Shown piece after piece: positions 27,858-36,740 of a stretch of 64,000 bases of DNA (the stretch's first letter is position 1; each line of letters starts with the position of its first letter). The DNA is from DATLLJ01 sp965229885 (GTDB lineage: Bacteria > Acidobacteriota > Vicinamibacteria > Vicinamibacterales > CAVVIG01): positions 1,860,001-1,924,000 of the forward strand of contig CBDDJX010000003.1 in assembly GCA_965229885.1 (NCBI GenBank), read 5' to 3'. A program made the translations under genes and the position numbers. The notes beneath the pieces are model-generated. The model made no database searches. It saw only the letters and a program-made list of their open reading frames with translations, and was not told the origin of the DNA.

Positions 27858-29423
27858 AATGATAAACCGCGCGCCGAGATCATCGTCGACGTCGAGATCC
27901 TCAAGGTCGATCGTAACCGATCAAAGAGCTACAGCTTGAACCTGTCGGAGTACGCGGTCGGCGCCATCTTTTCGCCCGTGGTGGCGCCGGGCACGACGGC
28001 CACGCCGCCAGGAACTGAGACCGGAACGGCGACGACCGGGACGGCGCCGAGCGGGGTCACGTCGCCGCCGGCTTTCAATCTGAACACGATCTCACGAGGC
28101 GTGAGCACGGCGGATTACTATCTCGCCGTGCCGACCGCGGTCGTACGATTTCTCGAGACCGACGCGCACACCAAGGTGATCGCGAAGCCGCAGTTGCGAG
28201 GCGCGGAGGGGAGCAAGTTGACGCTGAGGCTCGGCCAGCAGATTCCGGTCGTGTCGACCAGCTACACGCCGATTCCGACCGGCGGCGCCGGTGTCAACCC
28301 GCTCAGCTCGTATACGTATAAGGACGTCGGCGTCAACATCGAGATGACGCCGCGCGTGTCGCTCGACGGCGACATCATCCTCGACCTCATCCTGGACAAC
28401 AGCGCGGTCGGCCCGGATAAGAGCGTCGCGGGCGTCACCGTGCCCACCTTCGTGCAGCGCACGCTCACGACGCGCCTGCGCCTGCGCGACGGCGAGTCCA
28501 CTTTGCTCGCGGGACTGATACAGGAGAACGAATCGAACACCGTCCGGGGATTTCCCGGCGCGATCCATGTGCCGTTCCTCAAACAGGTCTTCTCGGGCAA
28601 CGAGATCACGAGCGACCAGACCGAGATCATTATGCTGCTCACGCCCCACATCGTGCGCACGCAGGAACTGACGGAATCAGACCTGAGCCCGATTTACATC
28701 GGGTCGCAGCAGAACCTCGGCGTCGGCGGCCCGCCGCCGCTCATCGCCGCGCCAGAGGAGGCGGAGCCTGTGCCCACGCCGGCGCCCGCCACGGGAGCGG
28801 CCGCGCCCGTGGCGGCGGGCACCTTCACTGGGCCAGGCGGCGTGCAGGTCGCGGCACCGCCCGGATCCACTCCGGTCCCGGGCACGGTTGTCGTCACCCC
28901 GGCGAGACCCACTCCAGCGGTAGCGCCGGCAGCGGCTCCAGTGGCGCCGCCCGTGGCAGCGTCGCCAGCGCCCCCAGGGCCCACGGCTCAAGTGCCGATC
29001 ACGTCGCCAGGACTCGGCCAGGCACAGATCATCATCTCTCCGCCCCCCACGCTCCGTGTGGGCGGCGGTCCGTACACGGTTCCGATCTCAGTGACGAATG
29101 CGCTGGGCTTGTCGACGGTGTCGCTGACGGTCTTGTACGACCCCATGAAGCTTCGCGTCCGGTCCGTGCAGCAGGGCAGCTTCTTGCGAACCGGCGGCAT
29201 TGACGTCGTCTTCACCCAGCAGGTGAACGCGGGACGGATCGACATGACGTTGACGCGCGCAGGGGACTTGACCGGCGCGTCGGGTACGGGACTCCTCGCG
29301 GCTGTCCTCTTTGACGCGGTTGCGGCGGGCACGACGACGCTCACAACGAGCGGCGCGGCGACCGGTCCTGGCGGGGCGGCCATGGGCCTGCAGTTCCAGC
29401 CGGTCACCGTCATCGTCCAATGA
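27858..29423 (+). pseudogene. pilQ: secretin PilQ/GspD, C-terminal part with cohesin-like domain
   Basis: The sequence resumes NDKPRAEIIVDVEIL in the same frame. The secretin core follows (KVIAKPQLRGAEGSKLTLRLG, VGVNIEMTPRVSLDGDIIL, TLLAGLIQENESNTVRGFPG, DQTEIIMLLTPHIVRTQEL), then about 120 residues of Pro/Ala linker. A C-terminal beta domain closes the protein (YTVPISVTNALGLSTVSLTV, YDPMKLRVRSVQQGSFL) with the pattern of cohesin domains, as known for some acidobacterial secretins. It ends TGA 29421-29423, overlapping the pseudopilin start. The nearest start after the stop (TTG 27936) lacks the N-domains and a signal. Confidence 0.8.
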
Positions 29424-29902
29424 CGCCGGCAGCACCAGGCACCCAGGCTGGCTACACCTTCATCGAGCTGCTGGTCGTCTCGACGATCCTCCTGATCCTC
29501 GCGTCGGCGATCATGCCGCTCGCGCGGGTCACGGCGACGCGCCAGCGCGAGACGGAGCTGCGCCGCAACCTACGCGACATCCGCACGGCGATCGATCACT
29601 TCAAGGACGCGGCTGATGCCGGGCAGATCGGAGCGACGGACCTGAAACCGGATGGCGAGGGGTATCCGCCCGATCTCGAGGCGCTGGTTGAAGGCGTGGC
29701 GGCCACAAACGATCAGTCCGGCCGCAAGCTCAGGTTCCTGCGGCGTGTCCCGGTGGATCCGATGACCCGCGATAACGAGTGGGGGATGCTGTCGTACCAG
29801 GACGAGCCGGACTCCACGCGCTGGGGCGGCCAGAACGTGTTCGATGTGTACACGAAGTTCGAGGGCACGGCGCTCGATGGTACGAAATACAAAGACTGGT
29901 AG
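29420..29902 (+). CDS. type II secretion-like pseudopilin (GspG type)
   Basis: 160 residues. The prepilin signal is short: AGYTFIELLVVSTILLILAS, with cleavage expected after Gly and Phe/Tyr-type +1, and Glu at +5. A soluble domain follows with a GspG-like PPDLEALVEG, RRVPVDPMTRDNEWGML and a C-terminal DGTKYKDW. It overlaps the secretin stop by 4 bases. It is expected to be processed by a prepilin peptidase, which is not in this window. Confidence 0.85.
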   Translation: MTPAAPGTQAGYTFIELLVVSTILLILASAIMPLARVTATRQRETELRRNLRDIRTAIDHFKDAADAGQIGATDLKPDGEGYPPDLEALVEGVAATNDQSGRKLRFLRRVPVDPMTRDNEWGMLSYQDEPDSTRWGGQNVFDVYTKFEGTALDGTKYKDW

Positions 29903-29923
29903 ATCGGGTAATCGGGTGATTGA

Positions 29924-30421
29924 TTGATGAATTGCGTGGATAGGCGGATTGCGTTGAAGCAGCGATCGAACCGGTCTCGTACCCTTCGTGTCTTCAACTA
30001 CCCGCTTACCCGCTTACCCGATTGCCCAATTCACGAGTCCGCGTCCGGGTTCACCATCATTGAACTACTGGTCGTCTTGGCGTTGATCTCGATTCTGGCA
30101 ACGATGGGGATGGCGCAGTACCGGCAGGGCATCGTGCACGCACGCGAAGCGGTGCTGAAGACGGATTTATTCGATTTGCGGGACGCGATCGACCAGTACT
30201 ACGCCGACAAGGGGCAGTATCCCGGAACGCTCGACTCGCTCGTCTCTGACGGATATCTCCGGAAGATTCCCGTCGATCCCTTCACGAACGGCGCCGACAC
30301 GTGGCAAACCATCCCTCCGGAGCCTGACCCGAATAATCCCACCGCCGCGGCCGGCGTCTACGACGTCAAGAGCGGATCCGACCAGGCCGCCCTCGACGGC
30401 AGCATATACTCGGAGTGGTAG
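29924..30421 (+). CDS. type II secretion-like pseudopilin (GspG type), second copy
   Basis: The processed region starts SGFTIIELLVVLALISILA, again with Glu+5. The soluble part carries LFDLRDAIDQYYADKGQYP, LRKIPVDPFT and ends YSEW before TAG 30419-30421. ATG 29924 would give a 43-residue leader, long for a prepilin; a later start is possible but no ATG or GTG is clear. It is paralogous to the preceding gene. Confidence 0.8.
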   Translation: MMNCVDRRIALKQRSNRSRTLRVFNYPLTRLPDCPIHESASGFTIIELLVVLALISILATMGMAQYRQGIVHAREAVLKTDLFDLRDAIDQYYADKGQYPGTLDSLVSDGYLRKIPVDPFTNGADTWQTIPPEPDPNNPTAAAGVYDVKSGSDQAALDGSIYSEW

Positions 30422-30545
30422 CCGCCCACTGAAGGAAGGCAATGACCGCGGCCACGTGCGCGAATCGAATCAATCGACAATCGCACGAGAACGCCTGAGA
30501 ATCACACATCGCGGATCAATTACGCCGATTGGTAGTCGGCTTCCG

Positions 30546-31797
30546 TTAGAACACGGTCGTCGAACTCGTCACGGTCTGACCAGTCGTGGTAACCACCTCG
30601 ACCGTCGCCGTCTTGGGCAACGAGGTGGTTAGGTACGAATGAGTCGTTGTGGCGGTCGACGTCGTGAGGCTCGTACCGTCGCCGAAGGTCCAGACGTACT
30701 GCGCGACCGATGTAGTCGAGGGCGTAACCGTTGCGGTGAATATCACATCCGTGTTCGCGCCGTTTATTGTCTTGCTGCTCGTTAGCGAGACGATCGGCGC
30801 CTGCGGCTGAAGAAAGATAACCGTCGCTGCAGATACCTTACCGCCGTTGGTATCAGTCACAGGTGCGCTCACTGTTTTCGACCCGCCGATCTAGTAAACA
30901 TGCTGGACCGTACTTGTCCCGGCTGCCGCACCAAGTGACTGGACGGAATCATCATCGAAGTCCACGGTAACGTCCTGGACAGTGGCACTTCCTCCAGTGC
31001 CCGGTTGCGCATCGATAGTATAAGGTAGCCGGAAGATTGACCGTCGGATTTGACGACGCTGAAATCGATGCTGTAAGCAGGGGCTCGACAGTGACCGTAA
31101 GGTTCGCAGACGGCGCGGAAGTCGTTGTGGTCTCCTCACCCGATGTGGAGATTGCCCCGACGCCCGCGGTCGCCGTCACTTTGGCCGTCTTGCTCGTCGT
31201 GAGCGTCGTGGTCGCGTTGCCGTTTGCGTCCGTCGTTGCGATCGATGCGCTCAGGGAACCGCTGTCGGTCGTAAATGTCACGGGCACACCCGCGATCACT
31301 GTGCCGCTGGCGTCACTGACCGTCGCCGTAATTGCCGAATGGCCAGCGGGCAAAATTGAGGCCGGAAGCGCCGTCATCGCGATGCTCGCGACCCCCGCCG
31401 CCCCCACCGCGATCGTGATCGCGCCCGTGTCTCCCGTGTTCACGCCGCCCGAAAGGGGCGTAATCGTCGCGGTTCCAGACAGTGTCCCCGCCCTGAACAT
31501 CACCATCACGCGACCGTTCTCATCGGTCTCGGCATCGACCGGCTGAATCGTGCCGAGCGATGTCGTAAACGTCACGACCGTCCCGCTCTGCGGCGGCGTG
31601 CCGGACGGCTCGATGACTTGCGCGATCACGCTCGTGGTCCCGCCGAGCGGGAACGTCGTCGACTGCGGCGAGAGCGTGATGGTCGACCCTGCCGGGGCAA
31701 GCAACGCCACGCGATCGCACGCGATGGTCGAGACAACGAGTACCGGGAGCACACCGAGAGCGACACGTAAGAGCGGACGATTGAAACCTGTTATCAT
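30546..31797 (-). pseudogene. Ig-like/PKD-domain lipoprotein, broken by a frameshift and an in-frame TAG
   Basis: From ATG 31797: lipoprotein signal ending VSTIAC, then two bacterial Ig (Big-like) repeats (LSPQSTTFPLGGTTSVIAQV; ALPASILPAGHSAITATVSD, GVPVTFTTDSGSL). Near 31040 the frame shifts; the continuation in another frame (LPYTIDAQPGTGGSATVQDV) reaches TAG 30891-30893 after VQHVY. The same frame resumes IGGSKTVSAPVTDTNGG into a PKD domain with YVWTFGDGTSLTT and THSY, ending at 30546. Secreted adhesin-like protein inside a pilus locus; its cargo or ligand is unknown. Confidence 0.65.
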
Positions 31798-31822
31798 GAA
31801 TACGGTAACTGTCTTAAATCGC

Positions 31823-32482
31823 ATGAAGTTGCAAGATCAACGGATATCCGAACGCGCGCGTGATCGGGGCTACGCCATGGCGGCCCTGCTCGTGGCAATG
31901 GGCGTCATGGCGGTCATGATGACGGTCGCGATGCCCGTCTGGAAGCAGATGGCGCAGCGCGAAAAGGAAGAGGAGCTTATCTTCCGAGGTCAGCAATACG
32001 TCCGCGCCATCGGACGCTTCGAGCGGAAGTACGCGAACACGCCGCCACCCACGGTTGACGTGCTGATCCAGGAGCGTTTCCTCAGGAAGAAGTACAAGGA
32101 CCCCATTTCCGGCCAGGACTTCGTCCCGATCCTTGCGGCGGGGGCCGCCGCCGTGGACGCGCCGGGATCGGCCCAAGGCGGGCTCGGCGGCGCAACCCCG
32201 CCCTCACGACCTGGCCAACCGGTGTCAGGTATCACGGACGGACGCGGCGGCATCATTGGCGTGACGAGCTCCAGTAAGGCGCTATCGCTTCGTATCTACA
32301 ACGGTGCCACGCATTACAACCAGTGGCGATTCGTGTACGTGCAGCCCGCGGCGACGTCAGGCGCCGGCGGACCCCTAGGCGCTCCCGTCCCCGGCGGTCG
32401 GGGCGGACCGCCGGGGACGGGAGGACCTGGCCAAGGGGGACCGGCGGGCGGTCCAAACCGGCCTGTCGCGCCGGGCCGCTAG
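31823..32482 (+). CDS. pseudopilin-like protein with Gly/Pro-rich tail (GspG/H-like)
   Basis: About 219 residues from ATG 31823 (ATG 31796 is also in frame). The signal is RGYAMAALLVAMGVMAVMMT, prepilin-like but with Ala instead of Glu at +5. The domain after it (MAQREKEEELIFRGQQYVRAIGRFERKYAN) is typical of acidobacterial 'type II secretion system protein' genes, which have a KDPISGQDFVPI motif and a disordered GGPGQGGPAGG-rich tail, both present here. Its TAG stop shares the CTAG with the convergent hydrolase gene. It begins 26 bases from the divergent lipoprotein gene start. Confidence 0.7.
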   Translation: MKLQDQRISERARDRGYAMAALLVAMGVMAVMMTVAMPVWKQMAQREKEEELIFRGQQYVRAIGRFERKYANTPPPTVDVLIQERFLRKKYKDPISGQDFVPILAAGAAAVDAPGSAQGGLGGATPPSRPGQPVSGITDGRGGIIGVTSSSKALSLRIYNGATHYNQWRFVYVQPAATSGAGGPLGAPVPGGRGGPPGTGGPGQGGPAGGPNRPVAPGR

Positions 32483-33618
32483 AAATCCCCCAGTGCGTCG
32501 TGAAAGGCGCGGCGAACCGTTCGCATGTCGCCCAGCGATCCACCGGCGCAAGCCCGGTTGGTCAGCAGCACGACATATCGATCCCGATCGGGGTCAACCC
32601 ACAGCGACGTTCCCGTAAACCCGACGTGCCCGAAGGCGTTCGGCGACATGGTCGTGCCGCACGACGACGATGGCAGCATCGTGTCCCACCCGAGCGCGCG
32701 TGAGCTCGTGGGCACGGCGCTCTTGGTGGTGAACTGGGCGACGAGCTCCGGAGAGAACGGCGGCGGAAGTTTGCGGTCTCCACGCGCCGCGCCGAGGACC
32801 ATGCGCGCGAAGGCGCCAACGGCGGCCGCGGTGCCAAATAATCCGGCGTGGCCGGCGGCGCCGCCGAGGGCGGCCGCGTAGTGGTCATGCACCTCGCCGG
32901 CGAGCGATCGGCCTCGCCGTGGATCCTCCGCGAGCGGCCGCGTTGGCGCGACGACCTTTCTCGAGTCTGCCGGCGGATCAAACGTCAGTGCCTCCAGGTT
33001 TTCGTACGTCGTGTCCGGCTTCCCTGGCCTGAGTGAAGGCGAAGGCAGCCGGACCGTGATCTGATTGAACAGCTCGGGCAGCGAGGCGCTGCCGCGATCG
33101 GCCGCGAGAAAACCCAACAGAATGAAACCCAGATCGCTGTAGATAGATTGCGTCCGCGGCGGGTACTCCAGCCGCATCCGACAGATGTCGTGCTCGAACT
33201 CGCGGCGGCTCGTCGGCGGCGAGTCGACGAGCCGCGCCGCGAGACCTGAGGCGTGTTCGAGCAGATCGCGTACCGTCACGCCCTCGCGGTCCGCGCCGCG
33301 CCATTCGCTGAAAAATCCCGAGACCGGATCGTCCAGCCGCACGCGTCCCGTGCGCACGAGCTCCATCAGCGCAGTCGTCGTGGCGATGACTTTGGTCAGC
33401 GACGCGAGGTCAAACGGCGTGGTGAGGTTCGCCGGCGGGGCGCCGACATCAAACGTCAGCGTGCCGAGCGCATCGCGCCAGAGGGCGCCAGACGACGAGC
33501 CCACCTCGAGGCTCGCCGCAGGGAAGATCCGATCGGCAATCGCGCGAACGACGAGGTCTCGCGCCGTGACACTCGCGCCCGCCGCGCCAGCCGGGCCTGG
33601 CGCGCCGGGGACGCTCAC
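32479..33618 (-). CDS. serine beta-lactamase-fold hydrolase (class C / EstB type)
   Basis: 379 residues from GTG 33618, whose first bases overlap the murQ stop. It has the DD-peptidase fold: the nucleophile Ser and Lys in DLASLTKVIATT, the Tyr motif IYSDLGFILLG (YxN variant with Asp), and a C-terminal FGHVGFTGTSLWVDP close to the KTG box position. No signal peptide is seen. The neighbour murQ suggests a role in cell-wall turnover, for example as a peptidase or esterase. Confidence 0.8.
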   Translation of the reverse strand: MSVPGAPGPAGAAGASVTARDLVVRAIADRIFPAASLEVGSSSGALWRDALGTLTFDVGAPPANLTTPFDLASLTKVIATTTALMELVRTGRVRLDDPVSGFFSEWRGADREGVTVRDLLEHASGLAARLVDSPPTSRREFEHDICRMRLEYPPRTQSIYSDLGFILLGFLAADRGSASLPELFNQITVRLPSPSLRPGKPDTTYENLEALTFDPPADSRKVVAPTRPLAEDPRRGRSLAGEVHDHYAAALGGAAGHAGLFGTAAAVGAFARMVLGAARGDRKLPPPFSPELVAQFTTKSAVPTSSRALGWDTMLPSSSCGTTMSPNAFGHVGFTGTSLWVDPDRDRYVVLLTNRACAGGSLGDMRTVRRAFHDALGDF

Positions 33619-34574
33619 ACCGCGCCCAGTAGTTCCTTCAGCCGCGCCTCGGCGTCCTCGCCGATGGCATCGCGGATAAAGTTGTGCGCACGGCGCAGCC
33701 GCCCCAGTGCCTGCGCGAGGGACAGGCCAGATTTCTGCATCACGATCGCCGCCTTCACGTTCCACCGCGCACACTTGAGCAGCTTGTCGGCTTCCTCGTA
33801 GCCCAATCCGGTGATGATGACAATGATGCGCCTGGCGCGATCGCGCAGCTTCTCCGATCCGGTCTGCACGTCGACCATCAGGTTGCCGTAGGTTTTGCCC
33901 GTGCGGACCATGGCGCCTGTCGTCAGCATGTTCAGGACAATCTTAGTGGCCGTACCGGCCTTGAGGCGCGTCGATCCCGCAATCACTTCAGGGCCGACGG
34001 CCGGCGCAATCGTGAGATCGACGAAGGCCTGCAGCTCGCTGCGCGGATCGCACGTCACGAAGATGATCTTCGACCCGGCGCGTCTCGCCCGGGTCAGCGC
34101 GCCGAGCACGAACTGCGTCATCCCGCTCGCCGACACGCCGATCACCACGTCGTCCTTTACCGGCCGCAGTCGGTGGATGGCCCGCGCCCCTTCCTCGGAG
34201 TGATCCTCCACACCTTCCCTCGGCTTCACGATGGCGCCCTTACCGCCAGCCATGATCGCCTGCACGAGCTCTGGCTTCGTCCCGAAGGTCGGCGGCATCT
34301 CGGCCGATTCGAGGACGCCGAGCCGGCCGCTGGTGCCGGCCCCGACGAACACAATCCGGCCGCCTTTCTTGAGCGCCTGCGTGATGATGTCGATGCCGAC
34401 GACGATGCGGTCCTTCTCGCGATGGACCGCCGCGAGCATCTTGCGATCCTCGGTCAACATCTCTTCGACGATATTGGCGGCCGACTGCTTGTCGATCGCC
34501 AGCGTGGCCGGGTTGATGGCTTCAGTCGGAAGGGATTGCCACTTCGAACGAACAGGCAGCTGAGGGGACCTCAC
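33615..34574 (-). CDS. murQ: N-acetylmuramic acid 6-phosphate etherase
   Basis: About 319 residues. MurQ cleaves the lactyl ether of MurNAc-6-phosphate and returns the sugar to GlcNAc-6-P during wall recycling. The SIS domain shows GRIVFVGAGTSGRLGVLESAE, then GVEDHSEEGA with the catalytic Glu, VVIGVSASGMTQFV and LNMLTTGAMVRTGKTYGNLM. Start GTG 34574 (VRSPQLPVRSKWQSL) is preferred; no ATG lies near. It overlaps the hydrolase gene by 4 bases. Confidence 0.9.
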   Translation of the reverse strand: MRSPQLPVRSKWQSLPTEAINPATLAIDKQSAANIVEEMLTEDRKMLAAVHREKDRIVVGIDIITQALKKGGRIVFVGAGTSGRLGVLESAEMPPTFGTKPELVQAIMAGGKGAIVKPREGVEDHSEEGARAIHRLRPVKDDVVIGVSASGMTQFVLGALTRARRAGSKIIFVTCDPRSELQAFVDLTIAPAVGPEVIAGSTRLKAGTATKIVLNMLTTGAMVRTGKTYGNLMVDVQTGSEKLRDRARRIIVIITGLGYEEADKLLKCARWNVKAAIVMQKSGLSLAQALGRLRRAHNFIRDAIGEDAEARLKELLGAV

Positions 34575-34631
34575 CAACAAGGCGCGAATCTTACTACATA
34601 ATGGCCGACGCCACGGTAATGGCCGCCGACC

Positions 34632-35507
34632 ATGATTGAAGCGTTCCTTGACCACCTGCGCGTCGAGCGGCGGCTGGCCGCCCACACGCTCGAAAGCTAC
34701 GGGCGCGACCTCACGGCCCTCGCGACGTACGCGGCGGGGCTCGGCGTGACGCCCGACGCGCTCGATCGGCCGGCGCTCGAGGAATTCGTCCGCCAGCAGA
34801 TGAGCCGGGGGCTGGCCCCACGGTCTGTGGCTCGGTCCGTTGCGGCGATTCGCGGATATTACCGGTTCCTGGTCCTCGACCGCCATCTCCCCGGCAGTCC
34901 CGCGGACGGGCTCCAGCCGCCGCGCGCCTGGCCGGTGCTGCCGAAGTTCCTCTCCATCGAGGAGGTCGATGCGCTCATCGCGCAGCCGGATATCGCCACG
35001 CCGCTCGGCCTCCGCGATCGCGCCATGATCGAGCTGCTGTACGCGACGGGCATGCGGGTCTCCGAGCTGATCAGCGTGCGGACGTCTGACCTCCATCTTC
35101 GCGAGCGGTATCTGACCTGCGTCGGCAAGGGCAATAGGGAGCGGCTGGTCCCCACTGGCGATCAGGCGATCGGATGGATCGAGCGCTACCAGAAGGCGGC
35201 GCGCCCCGCGCTCCTCAAAGGCCGCGCGTCACCTCGGCTGTTCTTGAACGTTCGCGGCAAGCCGCTCGGCCGCGTGGGATTCTGGAAACTGCTGAAGCGG
35301 TACGGCCGCCGCGCCCAGTTGCCGCGCTCGCTCAGCCCGCACGTTATCCGTCATTCGTTTGCCACGCACCTCCTCGAGCGAGGCGCCGATCTGCGCGCGA
35401 TTCAGATGATGCTCGGCCACGCCGATCTGTCGACCACGCAAATCTATACGCACGTGCTCGAGGCGCGCTTGCGCACCGTTTACGACCGGTTTCACCCGAG
35501 ACCGTGA
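34632..35507 (+). CDS. xerD: tyrosine recombinase XerD/XerC
   Basis: 291 residues, the normal Xer length. An N-terminal SAM-like core-binding domain (residues 1-85; FLDHLRVERRLAAHTLESYGR) is followed by the catalytic domain: Arg in LYATGMRVSEL, Lys in CVGKGNRERLVP, HxxR in SPHVIRHSFATHLLERG, His in MLGHADLSTTQIY and the nucleophile Tyr in IYTHV. It acts at dif sites to resolve chromosome dimers with FtsK. It starts 57 bases from the divergent murQ gene. Confidence 0.9.
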   Translation: MIEAFLDHLRVERRLAAHTLESYGRDLTALATYAAGLGVTPDALDRPALEEFVRQQMSRGLAPRSVARSVAAIRGYYRFLVLDRHLPGSPADGLQPPRAWPVLPKFLSIEEVDALIAQPDIATPLGLRDRAMIELLYATGMRVSELISVRTSDLHLRERYLTCVGKGNRERLVPTGDQAIGWIERYQKAARPALLKGRASPRLFLNVRGKPLGRVGFWKLLKRYGRRAQLPRSLSPHVIRHSFATHLLERGADLRAIQMMLGHADLSTTQIYTHVLEARLRTVYDRFHPRP

Positions 35508-35579
35508 TTCTGATAGACTGAGTCGTTTATCAGCGTGATTGAGGCTCGCTTGAAGGCGACCTTCCATAAGGAGCGCGGC

Positions 35580-36731
35580 ATGAGCCGTAAGGGACGGCAC
35601 CTCTTTACATCTGAATCGGTCACCGAAGGCCACCCCGACAAGATCGCCGATCAGATTTCGGACTCCATTCTCGACGCCATCCTCGCGCAAGACCCGGTCG
35701 GCCGTGTCGCGTGCGAGACGCTCGTCACGACCGGCATGGCGATCGTGGCCGGGGAGATCACCACGAACGCGGTGATCGACTACCAGGAGGTCGTGCGCGC
35801 GACGATCACCGACGTCGGCTACACGCGCGGCAAGTTCGGCTTCGACGCCGAAACGTGCGCCGTGCTCTCCACCATCCATCGCCAGTCGCCCGATATCGCG
35901 ATGGGCGTCGACACGGGCGGCGCCGGGGATCAGGGGCTGATGTTCGGCTTCGCGTGCGCCGAAACCGACGAGCTCATGCCGCTGCCGATCATGCTGGCGC
36001 ACAAGCTGGTGAAGGGTCTGTCTTGCTTGCGGCGCGACGGCACGCTCGACTACCTGCGTCCCGACGGCAAGTCGCAGGTGACGATCGAATATGACGACAC
36101 CAAGCCGGTGCGCGTCGACGCGGTCGTCGTCTCTAGCCAGCACAGCCCGCTTGTCACCAACGAGACGATGCGCGAGGATCTGACCGAGAAAATTATCAAT
36201 CGCGTCATCCCCGCGGCGATGATGGACAAAAACACGAAGATCTACGTCAACCCGACGGGCCGTTTCGTCGTGGGCGGTCCCCACGGCGATGCCGGCGTCA
36301 CGGGCCGTAAGATCATCGTCGACACGTACGGCGGCGCCGCGCCCCACGGCGGCGGCGCGTTCTCGGGCAAGGATCCGACGAAGGTGGACCGCTCGGCGTG
36401 CTACATGGCGCGCTACGTCGCGAAGAACGTCGTCGCGGCCGGCATCGCCGAGCGCGCCCTGGTGCAGCTCGCCTACGCGATCGGCGTCGCCGATCCGGTT
36501 TCTGTGATGGTGTACACCGAAGGGACCGGACGTATCCCGGAGGAGAGGATCACGGAGATGGTCCGCGCGCACTTCAAGCTGACGCCTCGCGGGATCATGG
36601 AACAGTTGAACCTGCGCCGCCCGATCTACAAGAAGACCGCCGCGTTCGGCCACTTCGGCCGCACCGAACCGGAATTCACCTGGGAGAAGACGGACAAGGC
36701 CGCAGCGCTCAAGTCGGATGCCGGGCTGTAA
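35580..36731 (+). CDS. metK: S-adenosylmethionine synthetase
   Basis: About 383 residues. The start ATG 35580 is supported by AAGGAG at 35568-35573, seven bases upstream; a longer frame from 35535 is unlikely. Signatures are complete: SESVTEGHPDKIADQ, VDTGGAGDQGLMFG, GGGAFSGKDPTKVDRS. No SAM riboswitch is evident upstream. It makes SAM from methionine and ATP for the methyltransferases here and throughout the cell. Confidence 0.95.
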   Translation: MSRKGRHLFTSESVTEGHPDKIADQISDSILDAILAQDPVGRVACETLVTTGMAIVAGEITTNAVIDYQEVVRATITDVGYTRGKFGFDAETCAVLSTIHRQSPDIAMGVDTGGAGDQGLMFGFACAETDELMPLPIMLAHKLVKGLSCLRRDGTLDYLRPDGKSQVTIEYDDTKPVRVDAVVVSSQHSPLVTNETMREDLTEKIINRVIPAAMMDKNTKIYVNPTGRFVVGGPHGDAGVTGRKIIVDTYGGAAPHGGGAFSGKDPTKVDRSACYMARYVAKNVVAAGIAERALVQLAYAIGVADPVSVMVYTEGTGRIPEERITEMVRAHFKLTPRGIMEQLNLRRPIYKKTAAFGHFGRTEPEFTWEKTDKAAALKSDAGL

Positions 36732-36740
36732 CGAATTGAG

